NCBI RefSeq assembly: GCF_023053635.1
Contig: NC_086188.1
Location: 1,314,501 to 1,378,500 of the forward strand
Reading direction: 5' to 3'
Origin: Elgaria multicarinata webbii
Taxonomy: Eukaryota; Chordata; Lepidosauria; Squamata; Anguidae
Length of the DNA: 64,000 bases
Shown here: one piece after another, positions 14,001 through 25,068 of the stretch
Layout of the letters: each line of letters starts with the position of its first letter
Position numbering within the stretch: the stretch's first letter is position 1
The notes under the pieces: model-generated
What the model saw: only the letters and a program-made list of their open reading frames with translations
What the model was told of the DNA's origin: nothing
The model's database searches: none
Made by a program: the position numbers and the translations under genes

Positions 14001-17000
14001 AGTTTAATAAAAAGGGAGTGTAAACTCATGACTATAAAAAGATTATTCAAGCTAAAATATCTGAAGCAGAGAGGACTTAAATTAAAACTGAACATGGGTG
14101 GGTAAATTGATTTTAATTTAGCTTATGTGCATATTATTAACAAACAACTTTGGTAATTGGATGGTTTAAAAATGTAATAAATAACAATAAAATACATTAA
14201 TTCATCTTTCCTGCCAGAAACTGGCTCTTACCCTAATCCCAAACTGGAAACACTATAATGCACTTTCTACTTTTCTGCTTGTTTGGAAACTCAATCTTGT
14301 GGAATCTTATACATGTCTACTCAGAAGTAAGTCCAACTGAGTTCAGTGGGATTGGCTCTCAGTTAAGTGAGCATAGGACTGCATCCTAAGTTATATTAAA
14401 GCCTTTGATTTTCCCTATTACACAAATACCATAAATTCAGAAGATACCTGAAAGTTGCAAAACAGTAATTTCTCAAGGGAAGAACTGTACTCTCTCTTCA
14501 GCATGAGTAAAGAGCCGTTTCCCATTTCAACTGTTTTTCCAGCGACAGAGAAGTCTCCGGAGTTATTGCCTGGTTACACGTGCTCTGTGTGTGCGTCACT
14601 TACAGTGACACGGTCTCCTTGCTTAAGTCTGTCTACATTAAGACAAGCGAGGAAGCAAGCAAATTGCAGCTGATGAGGTAACAGCGCTGAGCTATAGGCT
14701 GCAATCCACTAGACAGGGATGGGTGTTTGGGGGTAAGCAGGCATATGCTTGTGTTGGCAGCAACCAGGAAAGCTGTTGAGTAACCCTCGTACAACCACAT
14801 AATTAATCCCAGCTTTAACATTCCCACTTGCACAAGCTATTACCAAAGAAGTGATGCTAGCCGTTTATCTAGCCAGCAAGGAATTGTAACTTTTGCAAAT
14901 GGCAGCAGCTCAGCAAAACCTTATCCATCCTTTCCTGCAGTTGCCAATAATCAGAGGCCAGAACACCTGTTCTCCCCTCCCAAATTAAAGACCATTATTT
15001 TAAAGTGTTGGGCATTTTCAAGGTACTAGAAAACCTGGCACCGCCAAAAGTGCTTTTGCATAAGAAGGCAACCAGGAGTGCAAAATATCCACTGCTTCTA
15101 CTACTGAGATATTCATTCCCAAAATGCTGGCTTCAGCACACATTGTATATATGGCTAATTCATTATGTGTACCGTTACTCTACCTACCCATCGGCATTCC
15201 CAAGATCAGCAAAGAAGAATAATTATGCAATGACATGGTTCAAAGGAAGCCTCAGGATGCTAGCCTCCTTTTATCCTAACAGAGTAATTCCTTAGTTTGT
15301 CATAGACTGTCCTTCAGCCAGTACTGCATTTTTCAAACAGGGCAGCAGGTTGTAAGGCTTGTATTGCTGATTCATGTTCCCCCCCCCAAACGTAGTTATT
15401 TTAATTAAATCTAAGATTGGGAGATGTGGGAGATGTGGAATACAGGCAGAATATATAGGATGAAATTCAATAGTGCAAAGCTTCAAGATCACTTGGGAGA
15501 CCAAGGCTGCAAAATTCTACACTTACTTACCTAGTAGTATAACACACTGAATTCAGTGGGGCTGACTTCCCAGTAGACATGTATAGTATTGTACTGTAAT
15601 AGTGGCTGAGTTCACACAACATGCTAACCACCCAGTGTGGGTTGTTGTTGAACTGTGGGTTGCCACGTTGTCTGAATGCAGTGCATTTTCCACAGGGTAG
15701 TTTGTTGACCATGAAGTGTGTCTTGCTAATCACCCTGAACAACCCCAAAACAAGCCATGGGTTCTCAAGGTGACTTGTTTTAGAAAAATAAACCACACTA
15801 CATGGTTAATAAGCCACCATGCAGAAAACATGCTGCATTCTGACATTAACCCGCTCTGTGGGAAAACACACTGCATTCAGACATGTTAACCCATGTGTCG
15901 TGTTCAGACAGCACGCTAACCCATGGTGAACCCAGCCACTGTTTTGTTTTAAGCTGGGGGAAATCACCTTCTAGGCTTGGCTGAAGAAGTCCAAGATAAG
16001 GTGGGCATTCATGGTAGGAGAAAAGCCACACACGCTTTCCTAAAATACATATTCTGTGGAGTAAGGTACAACCTGCTTGAAGCATGTAGACTATAAAGGC
16101 AAATAGACACCAAAAGTCTAGAATCATCAAGATTGAAAGCGGCCTCGAAATGCTAAGAAAATCAGAATATAAAAGGACAAACTAAAATAACTATCATTTC
16201 TCACACATCTATTTGCCAGCATTCTAGTTTCTGGCAGCTGCATTTATGACTTGGCTGCAAGAGGATGTTTATGACCTGGGAACAACTCTAGACCAGAAAA
16301 AGTCTCACATCATGCCTAGAAGAACAGCAATCACTAAAAAGATTAAAGTGTGTGTGTGTGTGTATAATGGACGGATGTAGGCAAACTTGACCCCTGGCAA
16401 GTTATCTTCTCCTGTCCATCATATCTTATCCTATACATATACACACACATTCAAGTGGCAAGATTTGTTATGCTGTTAAAATAGTATCTTCCAGCCATTA
16501 TTTATTTATTTATTACTTTTATGTCCCACCTTTTTTTCCTCCAAGGAACCCAAGGCAGCATGCATAATCCTCCTCCTCACCATATTATCCTCACAACAAC
16601 AACCCTGTGAGGTAGGTTGGGCTGAGAGTATGCGACTGGCCCAAAGTCACCCAGTGGGTTTCCATGGCCTTACATTACACATGAAACTAGTTCCTCAGAT
16701 CTTTTGATACAGATTTGACACTGCCCTGACCTTTTCATATAATCTATTGATAGTGCTGTTCTCTCACAAACTGAAATGACTACAGGGTTTGGAATGTCAG
16801 CTTTCTTAAAACACCCATTATAGGATTTAACGTTACAGTTGGGGCCAAGGAGGAATCCAGCCAGTGTGTGTTTGTGTAGACGGTGTGTGCTCTGCCCAAA
16901 CTGCAGAGAGACCCTGCCAGTGCCTGGGATACTGACCAGTTTGAAAATCTCTACTTGCAGTCTTTTGAAAAGATTTTCCTCTTTGTTGCAGAAAGCAGTT

Positions 17001-19798
17001 TTGGAACCTACAGATGAGAACATCCACTAAAAGATTTGGGAAAGACTTCCATGATTCTTTCTTTCGATCTCCCTAGCTCCTTCTTTTGTCCTAGCAAATT
17101 AGACCTTGCAGTGTCTATGACAGCCTAAATTTGAGATCCACATACATGCAAACATGCCCCCCATTGGTTCTCAGCACAGGTTTTGTTTCACTGCATGAAG
17201 CAGGTTGGCTGTAATATCCAAACAAGGTGCTAAAAGGAACAAGAAGGCCCCTCCATCATTCGCCCCCAAAAATGAGTTCCACGCTCCGTTTATGCAAGTT
17301 TTGCTTGCTTTACACTTAGCAAACAAAATGTTTACTATGGGTCCTTATCCCTCCTGAGTGCATAGGTGGCATGAAGGGATGCTGGGAATGCAATTATGGA
17401 TGAAAGGGCAGAACATGTACAGAAGCACTGTGCCACATTCCTCACCCATAGCTAATCTGGCTGGGCATGATGGGAGTTATAGTCCATTACATCTCAGGCT
17501 GGAGAAGGCTGTCTCAGTTTATCTTCTGGACAGCCAGACTTGCTCTCAAGAGGAATTGGGCTCATGGTTCACCAGCCCATATGAAGAGGCCCACATGGTG
17601 GGCCCAAAAGTTATAGCAACATTTAAAAAGAAAGTGTTTAAAGTATTTATCTAGTAATCCTCAACAATGTAGGAACTTCAGCAGGATGCGCTGTGCTGCC
17701 ATTTTCCAGGGCCCTGCAAGAGAGGCCATTGCTACAATTCCCATATTTTATATTGTGCCTGAGGTTGCAAGACTGGTTTGCATAAGCCTTAAGATCTAAC
17801 GTAAGTTGGCAAGTTAGCAAACTAATTTGAAATGGGAACTTCCTGCTTTGCCGCTCATCCTTACACAGGTCTATTCAGAATTAAGTCCCATTTGAGCCCA
17901 AAAGGGTACAGAACAGGACTAGGCAGGTGAGTGTACAGAACAGGGGTAGGCAGCCCTCCAGATGTTTTGGATTCCACTGGTCATGCTGGGTGGGACTGGT
18001 GGGAGTTGTAGTCCAACACATCTGGAGGGCAACAGGTTGCTTAGCCATGATATAGAGGATTGCAGCATTAGCCTCTGCACTACACAAGCTCTGCGGAGGA
18101 CATACTGCCAATCTTCTGTGACAAGGTGCATTTTTCAGATTCCGCCTATTGCACAACGGATCAAGGTCATGTGTGGCCTTTTTACTGCTGGTCAAAACAG
18201 GGACTGACTTGGAAGTTGAGCTGGTTCCAAGTGCCCGTGCAATTTTTTTCCCCCAATGGGTGGGAGAGGCCTCTGTGGCTATTCCACACCCATATCCAGC
18301 CCACACAGGTTCTCAAAATTGAAGGCAGAGAACTTCTTGGCCTACTCACATTCATCAAATGACTAATATAAAAACAAACCAGGTCTGAATGGAAAGTGAA
18401 ACACACAAGGCTTATTCTTTAGCTAAGGCCATTCTAAACCTTTTATCAAAAAATCTAACTGGGACAAGATCATTCAGCAGAGTAGATCTGCAGAAGTGTT
18501 TGGAGATATAAAGTTTGCAAGAAAAGAGATGAAGGAAAGGGGCAGGAACACAGTGCTCCAAATGGAGAAAAGGCAACATGATTGCCAAACACACAGGATA
18601 CACAAGCGGAAGAAAGGCAACGAATGTGCAGGCCATCAAGAGCATCAATGAAATGCAGCAAGTTTTAATGGGAAGTTAGAGCAGCAAAAGAACTAGCTAT
18701 TCAACTATACCTGAGGACAGAGGAACTAAGGGAAAAGGGACTGCAAGGGATGGACGTCTTTAACTGTTAGCCAGTCTCAGTCCACTGCAGTTTCTCCCAT
18801 CCCCTCCTAGAGGGAAGAGAGCCTGGAGCTCATCACCAAAGCCACACTCCACAGGCACTCCAGCGTACGTCCAATCATACCATACCTGTATAATATATGT
18901 AGCTATAAGCTACTTTGGGAGGCGATATTGACTGAAAAGCAGTGTAATATATGCAAATCAAAATATAAAATGAAGGATATTCGAGAAGTCAAGCAAAAAA
19001 CACCAAGCCATATAGATCACATTCTGGGGCATTAGAAGCCATCTATTCACTTTGAATTTAGCGTATCTTCAAATCCTTAAGAGTACATGATCAAATCTAT
19101 ACTGAAACACACACACGTAAGCTTGCCATTAACAGTAGTAATGCAGTAAATTCAACCCACGTAATGCTTCAATGACACTACTGGGCTGCTTGCATAGAAC
19201 TCTACTGCGATGATGCTTATGGCAACATCAAGTCCTGCATTACAATTCACTGTAGAGTCCAATGGAAGATGGGCCAGAGAAAAGAATTTGCCTAGTTATA
19301 GTATTCAAACGCAGTGCAGAACCAGGAAGAATCAAATGAGTCATCTGGTCTGAAGCACATTCACTACTCTGTCTCAATCCACTCAAAGCACATATGTCTA
19401 TATAGAAAGAGTTCTGCAGACCCTGTCCTTCTCTTTTAAGGATAGCCAGCTTGGGTCTCATAAGACATTCCAAGAGCTACATTTCGTGTGTTTGTGTGTG
19501 TGCAGTGGGAGTTATGGCCCAAGGATGGAAAAAGATGAACTATACTACATGAACAAGGTTGATCTATTCCTCTCCTCAATAATCATATGACTACAACACT
19601 GGCATCTAGGAGCATTCCCTTAAATGTACACTATTTAGGACATTGTTTCTAACCAACTCACTTCTGGAAAGGTTTACTCATCACAACACGCATGAAGCTA
19701 CCATGGCAACATTAAGTTTCCAATCACCAACAATGCTTTAGATACGAGAGCAAACTTAAGAGTCTAAGTAAATCACAATACACAACAAACATGTGCTT

Positions 19799-19836
<38 letters not shown>

Positions 19837-20697
19837 GAAGCCATGTCAACTGCTGTTGCAACACAAGGGCCTGTTGTCTCAAGCTTGCCTTGAAGAAGGT
19901 CTTTTAAAAAGCCACATCTCCACAAAAGACCTGTGCTCTGAAGGTTTTCCTCTCTTGCTCCTATGACATACAACAACTCAGCTGCGCTGCATTATAGTCC
20001 TGCAGCGAGCCCTGAAGCCACAGCAAAGTGGGTGTGGGAATTCAACATTGACATCTGAAATTCCTCTCAATGTCACTTTGCTTTTCACCTGACAAGGACT
20101 TGAGGTGAACTGAAAGCAGGAAGTGCCTGTTCCCAACAGCTTGTTTCATTTGCAAAGTTAGAAGGGAAAACACACATGCCTAAATCATTTAAATTCAAAC
20201 TACTAAAATGAGAAACTGCGCACAAAAATGCTTTATTCTTAACCTAGCAGCCACCTTGGAGCTTGCAGGTGAGCTACCAACGATTTGTTTGATGGGAATC
20301 TAGGCTGGGCGAGATCAGCTTCGGAGACCAACACCAACAATTTATTTTGCTCTCTCCAAGGCACATTTGTCTCCGAGACAACAGACTCGATATACAATTA
20401 TGAAGCCCTTTCAATTACTACCTGGGGCTGCTATTTCAGAACAGGCAAACCAATGTGACAAGGAGGGCAGAGAGCCAAGAGGGCCGGTCACTCACCTAGT
20501 ACATCTGCAGATCGGTGCCGGGCCACGAAGCAGGCATCATCCCCGTAGCACATGCCCTTCTTCAAGATGCCCTTGCGGAAGTCCTTGCCGAAGCCACAGC
20601 TCGCAGTCACCAGGCTGTAATCTCGAGAGTCTGTCTGCGACAGGCCACCCAGGACTGCCCGGGCTACCAGTCTGCCATAGGAGAGGACCGAGAACAT
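5034..20697 (-). CDS. PPTC7: PPTC7, PP2C-family mitochondrial protein phosphatase (6 coding exons, spliced)
   Basis: Spliced exons are 20496-20697, 11797-11976, 9711-9909, 7433-7556, 5653-5782 and 5034-5092, giving 894 nt and 297 residues against 304 in human as I recall it. All introns are GT-AG and phases join (1,1,2,0,1). The product is a metal-dependent PP2C-type Ser/Thr phosphatase of the mitochondrial matrix; family knowledge links it to coenzyme Q synthesis and to restraint of BNIP3/NIX mitophagy. PP2C motifs are visible: ADGVGGW (Asp at about residue 71), LGDSG (about 149-153), ATDGLFDN (about 214-221) and KPDDITV near the C-terminus, so the metal-binding aspartates are intact. The N-terminus [17 protein letters not shown] looks like a basic amphipathic targeting peptide. 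It lacks the glycine run I recall in the human N-terminal region, explaining the shorter length. Divergent to TCTN1. Confidence 0.97.
5653..5782 (-). CDS. PPTC7: PPTC7 coding exon 5
   Basis: Acceptor CAATCCAG and donor GTAAAG bound 130 nt. It encodes [20 protein letters not shown], then the [13 protein letters not shown] stretch and GLNVR, characteristic of this subfamily. Leaves in phase 1. Confidence 0.96.
6970..7360 (+). mobile_element. Degenerate tRNA-derived SINE, split by an inverted-repeat element
   Basis: The pieces at about 6970-7096 and 7270-7360 follow the order of a Sauria-type or core SINE: a GTGTGGTAGC-like head, a degenerate B-box region, the GGCCTTAGGCAAG body motif and the CTTTACAGGGTTGTCGCAAG body motif ending near ATATAAATACTG. 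The interruption at 7098-7268 is a separate element. Lies in PPTC7 intron 4. Confidence 0.6.
7098..7268. mobile_element. Nonautonomous inverted-repeat (MITE-like) element nested in a SINE
   Basis: The left end starts CCTGTTCAGACAAC and the right end is its exact inverse complement; similarity extends to about 30 bp per arm with a few mismatches (TAAGCCATGGTTA-like). About 171 bp, no coding capacity. A clear target duplication was not found. Confidence 0.7.
7433..7556 (-). CDS. PPTC7: PPTC7 coding exon 4
   Basis: Acceptor TTTTCACAG and donor GTAACC bound 124 nt. It encodes the ATDGLFDNM catalytic motif and ends at LQELKKLK in phase 0. Confidence 0.96.
7691..7777. mobile_element. Short inverted-repeat element (TACTCAGAAGTAAG family)
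   Basis: The sequence starts near GCAATCTTATATATG and ends GCGTAGGATTGCAG, imperfect inverse complements, with the core TCAATGGGGCTTACT. The same family recurs at 1618-1700, 14302-14388, 36161-36236, 36258-36345 and 59257-59346. Confidence 0.6.
8585..8965 (+). mobile_element. 3' end of a LINE, L2/CR1 group
   Basis: An AT-rich 3' UTR runs into GTACAGGGAGCAGTATATAAATACTATAAATAAATAAATAA. Upstream lies a degenerate coding tail (ORF2 end-like, with ATGGAATTCCCTGCCTC). It resembles the tail of the better preserved copy at 47758-49140. Intronic in PPTC7. Confidence 0.6.
9711..9909 (-). CDS. PPTC7: PPTC7 coding exon 3
   Basis: Acceptor TTTCCAG and donor GTGAGA bound 199 nt. It encodes the [11 protein letters not shown] strand, the PP2C motif NLGDSGF and the [16 protein letters not shown] segment. 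Enters in phase 1 and leaves in phase 2. Confidence 0.96.
10144..10200 (+). mobile_element. L2-type LINE 3' tail fragment
   Basis: It carries the recurrent tail GTAAACCGCCCAGAGAGC, then GGCTATTGGGCGGTATAGAAATG and an A-rich end. The same tail closes the LINE ending at 49140; others occur near 5876, 25803, 25873, 34157 and 38162, and inverted near 29637 and 32362. Confidence 0.65.
11288..11417. mobile_element. Near-perfect palindromic hAT-type MITE with 8-bp target duplication
   Basis: The two arms (about 62 bp each, from CAGCCTTCCTCAACC to its inverse complement) differ at one position I could find. The element is flanked on both sides by CTTTAGTT (11280-11287 and 11418-11425), an 8-bp duplication that is the hallmark of the hAT superfamily. 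It lies in the intron between PPTC7 exons 2 and 3. The intact duplication and arms suggest a fairly recent insertion. Confidence 0.9.
11797..11976 (-). CDS. PPTC7: PPTC7 coding exon 2
   Basis: Acceptor CTTAG and donor GTAAGA bound 180 nt. It encodes [18 protein letters not shown], which contains a metal-coordinating Asp of the PP2C fold, through NKVPLLG. Phase 1 at both ends. Confidence 0.96.
14302..14388. mobile_element. Short inverted-repeat element (TACTCAGAAGTAAG family)
   Basis: It begins GGAATCTTATACATG and ends GCATAGGACTGCATCC, with TACTCAGAAGTAAGTCC in the left arm and TCAGTGGGATTGGCTCTCAG in the centre. Same family as 7691-7777. Confidence 0.6.
15609..15940. mobile_element. Inverted-repeat element cluster related to that at 7098
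   Basis: Repeated words GTTCACACAACATGCTAACC, GTTGTCTGAATGCAG and GTGTTCAGACAGCACGCTAACC in alternating orientation match the TTCAGACAACACACTAAG ends of the element at 7098-7268. Boundaries are approximate and more than one copy may be merged. PPTC7 intron 1. Confidence 0.5.
16497..16668 (-). mobile_element. Sauria-type SINE, inverted
   Basis: On the minus strand the sequence runs from the CACTGGGTGACTTTGGGCC motif through CCTCACAGGGTTGTTGTTGTGAGG to CCTTGGAGGAAAAAAAGGTGG and an ATAAATAAATAAAT tail, the body and LINE-derived tail of squamate Sauria SINEs. The tRNA-like head is missing. PPTC7 intron 1. Confidence 0.75.
17941..18045. mobile_element. Inverted-repeat MITE (hAT-like, GGAGTTGTAGTCC family)
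   Basis: CAGGGGTAGGCAGCCCTCCAG on the left and CTGGAGGGCAACAGGTTGC on the right form terminal inverted repeats, with GGGAGTTGTAGTCCAACACATC inside. Family members also sit near 11288, 17450, 29978, 46170, 46415, 47315, 50575 and 62645. Confidence 0.7.
19803..19835. repeat. (AT)n microsatellite
   Basis: About 16 uninterrupted AT units in PPTC7 intron 1. Confidence 0.95.
20496..20697 (-). CDS. PPTC7: PPTC7 coding exon 1
   Basis: The start codon is CAT on the plus strand at 20695-20697 and opens MFSVLSYGR, the conserved family start. The exon ends in SADVLG with donor GTGAGT (phase 1). It holds the mitochondrial targeting region and the FGKDFRKG and GDDACF motifs. An in-frame ATG further upstream (to 20799) gives no recognisable extension, so the conserved Met is preferred. 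Confidence 0.96.
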
Positions 20698-21123
20698 GGT
20701 GGTGTGGGGAGCCCAGCAGCCGACGGCCTGCAACAAGGGGAACCGTGGGCAGATGCGCCACCGGAGCCAACTCAGTCCACTCTGGACAACTAGGGCCACC
20801 CCTAGACCCAGGGTTCCTGGTAGGGGTCCTCCAAAAGTGGAGGCCCCCCCCTCTCCTCAAGAGTGGTTTGAACTCTCCTGAGAAAGGAAGGTTCCTCTGA
20901 CCTTGAACTAGAACCCTTCCCAGATTAATATTTATATATTGTTTTAAGAAACCTTCTCTGCCTATTTTCAGCCTTCTAGACAAAGACTCCCCCTTACCCA
21001 ATGTTTTTAATCTCCCCCCCCCCAACGCCGCAAAGAATGAAAGGAAGAAACCTCGACTTTGGTCCAGCGCTTAGGTTTCTACCGTTAGAACTGGAGCCTC
21101 TATATTTACTACCTCATTTCTCC

Positions 21124-21125
<2 letters not shown>

Positions 21126-21161
<36 letters not shown>
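21126..21161. repeat. (CA)n microsatellite
   Basis: About 17 uninterrupted CA units between PPTC7 exon 1 and the CpG island. Confidence 0.95.
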
Positions 21162-21163
<2 letters not shown>

Positions 21164-21299
21164 CCCCGAGAGACTTTCAAAGGTCCGAAGTTTTGTCTCC
21201 ACCTCCGTCCGCACACGTTGGTCAACAGTCCTGTCCTCTCGTTCCTAAAACGGGTATCTTCCCCTGACGCACATTTCCCAAGCCCCCCCCCAAACCCCA

Positions 21300-22300
21300 A
21301 CTACGTCAAAGAGAACCTCGGGAAGGGTCAAAGGCCGCTTGCCCCCTCCCCGCTTCAGAGCAAGCCCCCCTCCATCTCTGGGATAAGCAGCAGCAGCGGC
21401 GGCGGCGGCGGGGGGGTGGGGTGGCAGGCGCCCAGCCCCCTGCCCGCCTCAGAGCCCCCTTTGCAGGGAGGAGTGCTCAGGCCGCCCCCTCCTCCTCCTC
21501 CTCGTCCCCCTCAGGAAAGGGGCTCGAGGCTCCCCTCAGGAACCGCCGCCCACCCCCACCACTCGGGGCTGGAGGTCAAGGGCCCCTCCCCCGCTCTCCG
21601 GTTCAGCCCCCTCCCGCGGAGGTCCGCGCCGCCTCAGAGCGGGGCTCCAAGCGCTTCCTCCCCTCAGAGGGAAACCCGGCGAACGCCGCTGCCCCTGGGG
21701 GGAAGGCTGCAGGCCCCCACCTCGGGCCGGGGCCGGGGCTCCCCCTTCCTCAGGCGCTCTCGGCCCCTCTGCCGCCGTCGGCTCCCCGGCTCGGCTTCGG
21801 CCTCCCTCTCACAGCCGGCGCCTCGTCCGCGCCCAGCGCCCGGGCTCCGCCGCCATCTTCCGCCTCGTCGCGTGCTCGAGGCCCGCGCGGCTGCTCCTTG
21901 GGGAAGAGACGGAGGAGGAGAAGAAGCGCGAGGCGAGGTCAGCTCCGCCCCCTCGCCGGTAAAGAGCCGCGTCCGCGCTGCCCACATCCGGGCCCCTGCC
22001 GCCGGCGATGACGACACCCGCGGCCCCTCGCCCCCGATTGGCCGAGCGCCCCTCCCTCATTTGCATAGCCCTTCCCTCCTCCGCCTGCCCGCTCGCCCGA
22101 ATGTCAACTACGCACGCGGCTGGGCGCCCGCCTTACCACTAGGAGCCTGGACTGCGGCGCCCGGCATGCAGCGCGGCCAGAGGGGGCGCGTTTCTCGCCT
22201 CTCTGAAGGACGCCGAGGCAGCGCGGCATTGCCGGGAGTTGTAGTTTCTTCCCCACCGGACCATGCGCGCTTCTCTGCTCAGGTCACCTTCTCCAAACAG
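21300..22300 (-). promoter_or_regulatory. PPTC7: CpG island and probable PPTC7 promoter
   Basis: A kilobase of very GC- and CpG-rich DNA begins about 600 bp upstream of the PPTC7 start codon and ends abruptly at AT-richer intergenic sequence. Promoter-type words cluster at its far end: a CCAAT box on the minus strand at 22037-22041, an octamer ATTTGCAT at 22059-22066 and a ZNF143-like ACTACAACTCCCGGCAATGC on the minus strand at 22226-22245. The start site and any 5' UTR intron cannot be fixed from sequence alone. Confidence 0.7.
22226..22245 (-). promoter_or_regulatory. ZNF143-type (SBS) promoter motif
   Basis: Minus-strand ACTACAACTCCCGGCAATGC closely matches the known ZNF143/STAF core ACTACAATTCCC followed by GC. 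Its place in the CpG island fits a housekeeping promoter. Confidence 0.55.
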
Positions 22301-22804
22301 CAAAAAGAAAAAGAAGAGAAAGGGAGACCGGGGGGGGGGGGGGGTTAAATGGAAAGAGGGAGGGGGTCCCTCTAAGGTGACGATGTGACCTCAAAGGGAA
22401 GTTCCCGCTCTCTGCGATTTTTAGCTGCTGTTAAAACATATATATATATTATTTTGTAATTATGACGCCACCTCTGCAACACCGCTATGCAAATAGCTGC
22501 AAAAGGCGCGGCGGTGACCCTGATTTCAAGGTCACCAAACGGGCCCGAATATGTTGCACGGCAAAAAAGAAAAAGAAAAAAAGCACCGCAAAAAAACGAA
22601 CAAAACAAAATTTCCCCCAAAACTTTCCAGAAAGCCTCCAGGGATTTCTTCCCGGTACCGCCCGATGACTCAGCTACAGCTTCCACAAACCTGTCATGAT
22701 TTTTAAAAGGAGTTTCCATAAATGTTAGGCTTAGATTAATGCTGTTTTCCACACACACACTCTGCAGATATTTCTTTCTCCAACGGGTCATGATAGAAGC
22801 TGTT

Positions 22805-22910
22805 TAAGGCCCAATTCTGTGCTTGTTTAGGCAGAAAAAACGTCCTTGGGGATGCTGGGAGTTGTGTGACTTCTTTTTCTTGTCTAAACATGCATAGGAT
22901 TGCACCCTAA
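22805..22910. mobile_element. Inverted-repeat MITE (GTTTAGACAGAAAAA family)
   Basis: The left arm contains CTTGTTTAGGCAGAAAAAACG and the right arm is its imperfect inverse complement (TTTTTCTTGTCTAAACATG), ending in CATAGGATTGCACC. Related copies: 57623-57722 and a half copy at 27909-27952. Confidence 0.65.
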
Positions 22911-24314
22911 ACGGGCTAGGGGGGATAAAGGGGCCGGGGGGGGGGGGAAACCCTTTTTAAAATACGGGTCATTTTAATATACTTAAAAACTAAATGTACA
23001 TAACAACTACATGAATATTTTAATATGCATAACGTCTAAATATTGTTTACAAATAAACAGGTAAAGCTTTGGCGAGTGTTTGCTTTCAGCTCTTTCCTGA
23101 GAGAACCTGGACGTAACCTTTCCCAAGGGGGTAGTTGTGCTAACAGAGCATTATCCTAAGTTGCAGGTTATACCTATGGTGAGCATGGGGGTGGGGGGGT
23201 GGGACTGTAAACAGAACAAGGGGAAATTACATAAATTCATCACCACTGCCATGGTGGTTTGAGGCAGGCCTAAATGACCTTTCAGGAAACCTGTACAGCC
23301 AAAGCAAACAAGAATCCTTGATTGTAAGGTAATCTACAAGTAAAGCAATCAATGTAGATGGCTTGGAGGCAGGCACCTCTAACAAAAAAACAGATGATAG
23401 ATGATAGATGATCATATCCAGGCAATGTCTTTCAATGGAAGCTGGGATGGGCCAAGAAGGCATACCTGATGGGTGCAGGGGACCCTTCCTTTCATTTCCA
23501 ACCCCAAACTCAAGAATGTACTAATTGCATCTGGGTTGAGAACAATAGAAGCAAACAAAGTCTGTGTATGTAACAGTCAGCCTGTGGTAATTCAGGATGC
23601 CTGCACTCGCCACCAGACAAAAGTTTAGAAATGTAATAAACAAACTGAACAGGCTTCCTTTAGATGCTAAACTGCTGGATGGTATGGTATGGTATGGTGG
23701 CGGATTGAGAGTGGCACACACAGCTCTTGTTTAACTCTTTGTTCCCACAAATCCCAGTGGCAGCCATTCTACTGATAACAGATTATTGTATAGATAACTG
23801 AAGATCTAAAACATCTATTCATTCAGATGCTGAGCCTTCTCTCCTCACCAGTCCCTGAGGGCCCAGTTAAAAACAACCACCACCATCTGGAAGTTGAATA
23901 AATCTTAGCTCAGGTTTCAACCCTATCTAAGTTGCGCACTTACTCTAACAGGTGTGGTGCTCCTTTGCACACCAAAGGGAAAGTACAGTAGTTCTCATGC
24001 AAATTTCAGAGCTAATTACAAAGAGCATCTAAAGGCAGGATTGGAATCAAGGCCCTGCCTGTTTCAAATTAGATCAATCCATTGTCCTATAGACTTTCAT
24101 TAATCCCCACATTTCATTTTAATCAGACACACCTCAACATTCTTGAGTAAGGTTTAATCCTCGCTCCTGCCCTCCTCTATTGCAATGGTTATAGAAGTTT
24201 GTTTCCAAATTATTTCTCCCACACTGTCCCTATGCAAGGGTGCTTTTCAGGGAAGAAACCTGGGAGGTATAATAAATATGCATTTAAAGATATAACTCTT
24301 TTCATAATTGAACA

Positions 24315-24540
24315 GAGCCAGTGTGGTGTAGTGGCTGAAGTGTCGTAGTCCGGAGATCCGGGTTCTAGTCCCCACTCGGCGGTGGAAGCTCAATGGAGGA
24401 CTTTGGGCCAGTCACAGCCTCTCAGCCCAACCCACCTCACAAGGTGGTTGTTGTGAGGATAAAATGGAGAGAAGGTTTATGTACGGCACCTTGGGTTCCT
24501 TGGAGGAAAAAAGGTGGGATATAAATGCAATAATAAATAT
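24315..24540 (+). mobile_element. Sauria SINE (tRNA-derived)
   Basis: The head GAGCCAGTGTGGTGTAGTGG (A-box region) and GGGTTCTAGTCCCCAC (B-box) are followed by the body GGGCCAGTCACAGCCTCTCAG, CAACCCACCTCACAAGG, TTGTGAGGATAAAATGGAG, and the tail GGTGGGATATAAATGCAATAA. The order and words match the Sauria SINE family found in all squamates, the best single taxonomic clue in the window. Confidence 0.9.
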
Positions 24541-25068
24541 TTTTACTGTAAAAAATAGTGCAATTTTCTCCCTAGCGTTATAACTTTATTTTAATCCCAT
24601 AGGCACACATGCTTGGTTCCAGCCTTAAAATGAGCTCATTTGCACCTAGTGTTCTGTTTTAATTAAATATAATTTAGTATGAGCGTTTGCAGAGGTTTGA
24701 GCCCACTTAGTCTTTCTTCAACCCAGATCCCAATGAGGAGGCAGGGATCACGCACAATGCTAGGCCCGCTTCAAAGTTTTTACAGCCTGCTGCGTAGCTG
24801 CTGGGAGCCTTTCACAACCGTGTGGCACTTTTCTAAATCTCTGCACGGCTCATGTGAGCAAAATTCCCAGCAAGGCTTACTTTTGTTTTGCAATTTAAAT
24901 TGATCGGGTAAAAAGGGGACGTGGACTTTGAGTGGGGAGGATTCAGTTCACGCACCATCACCAAGGAGATGCCCTTTGCTCCTCTTTGGGTGCCAATTTG
25001 GGGACATTTAAGAACATTTTAGACCAATTTGTTTTGCAAGTGAACACTGCTATTTGTTTGTATATAAC

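Larger units (their letters stand above)
11977..20495 (-). other. PPTC7: PPTC7 intron 1
   Basis: An 8.5-kb first intron. Beyond the listed inverted-repeat elements and SINE it holds an AT dinucleotide run at 19803-19835, a short TG run near 16349 and a LINE/SINE-like tail near 18900. No additional exon was recognised. Confidence 0.7.

Noticed and set aside
21218-22348. A 376-codon open frame and overlapping frames on both strands in GC-rich DNA
   Set aside because: All lie in the CpG island upstream of PPTC7, are Pro/Arg/Ser-rich low-complexity and have no recognisable domain; GC-rich DNA lacks stop codons by composition.
24315-24400. Possible tRNA genes at tRNA-like A-box and B-box sequences (also 37880-37945, 39660-39690, 47165-47215, 59734-59775)
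   Set aside because: Each continues into a SINE body and does not fold as a complete tRNA, so they are SINE heads.
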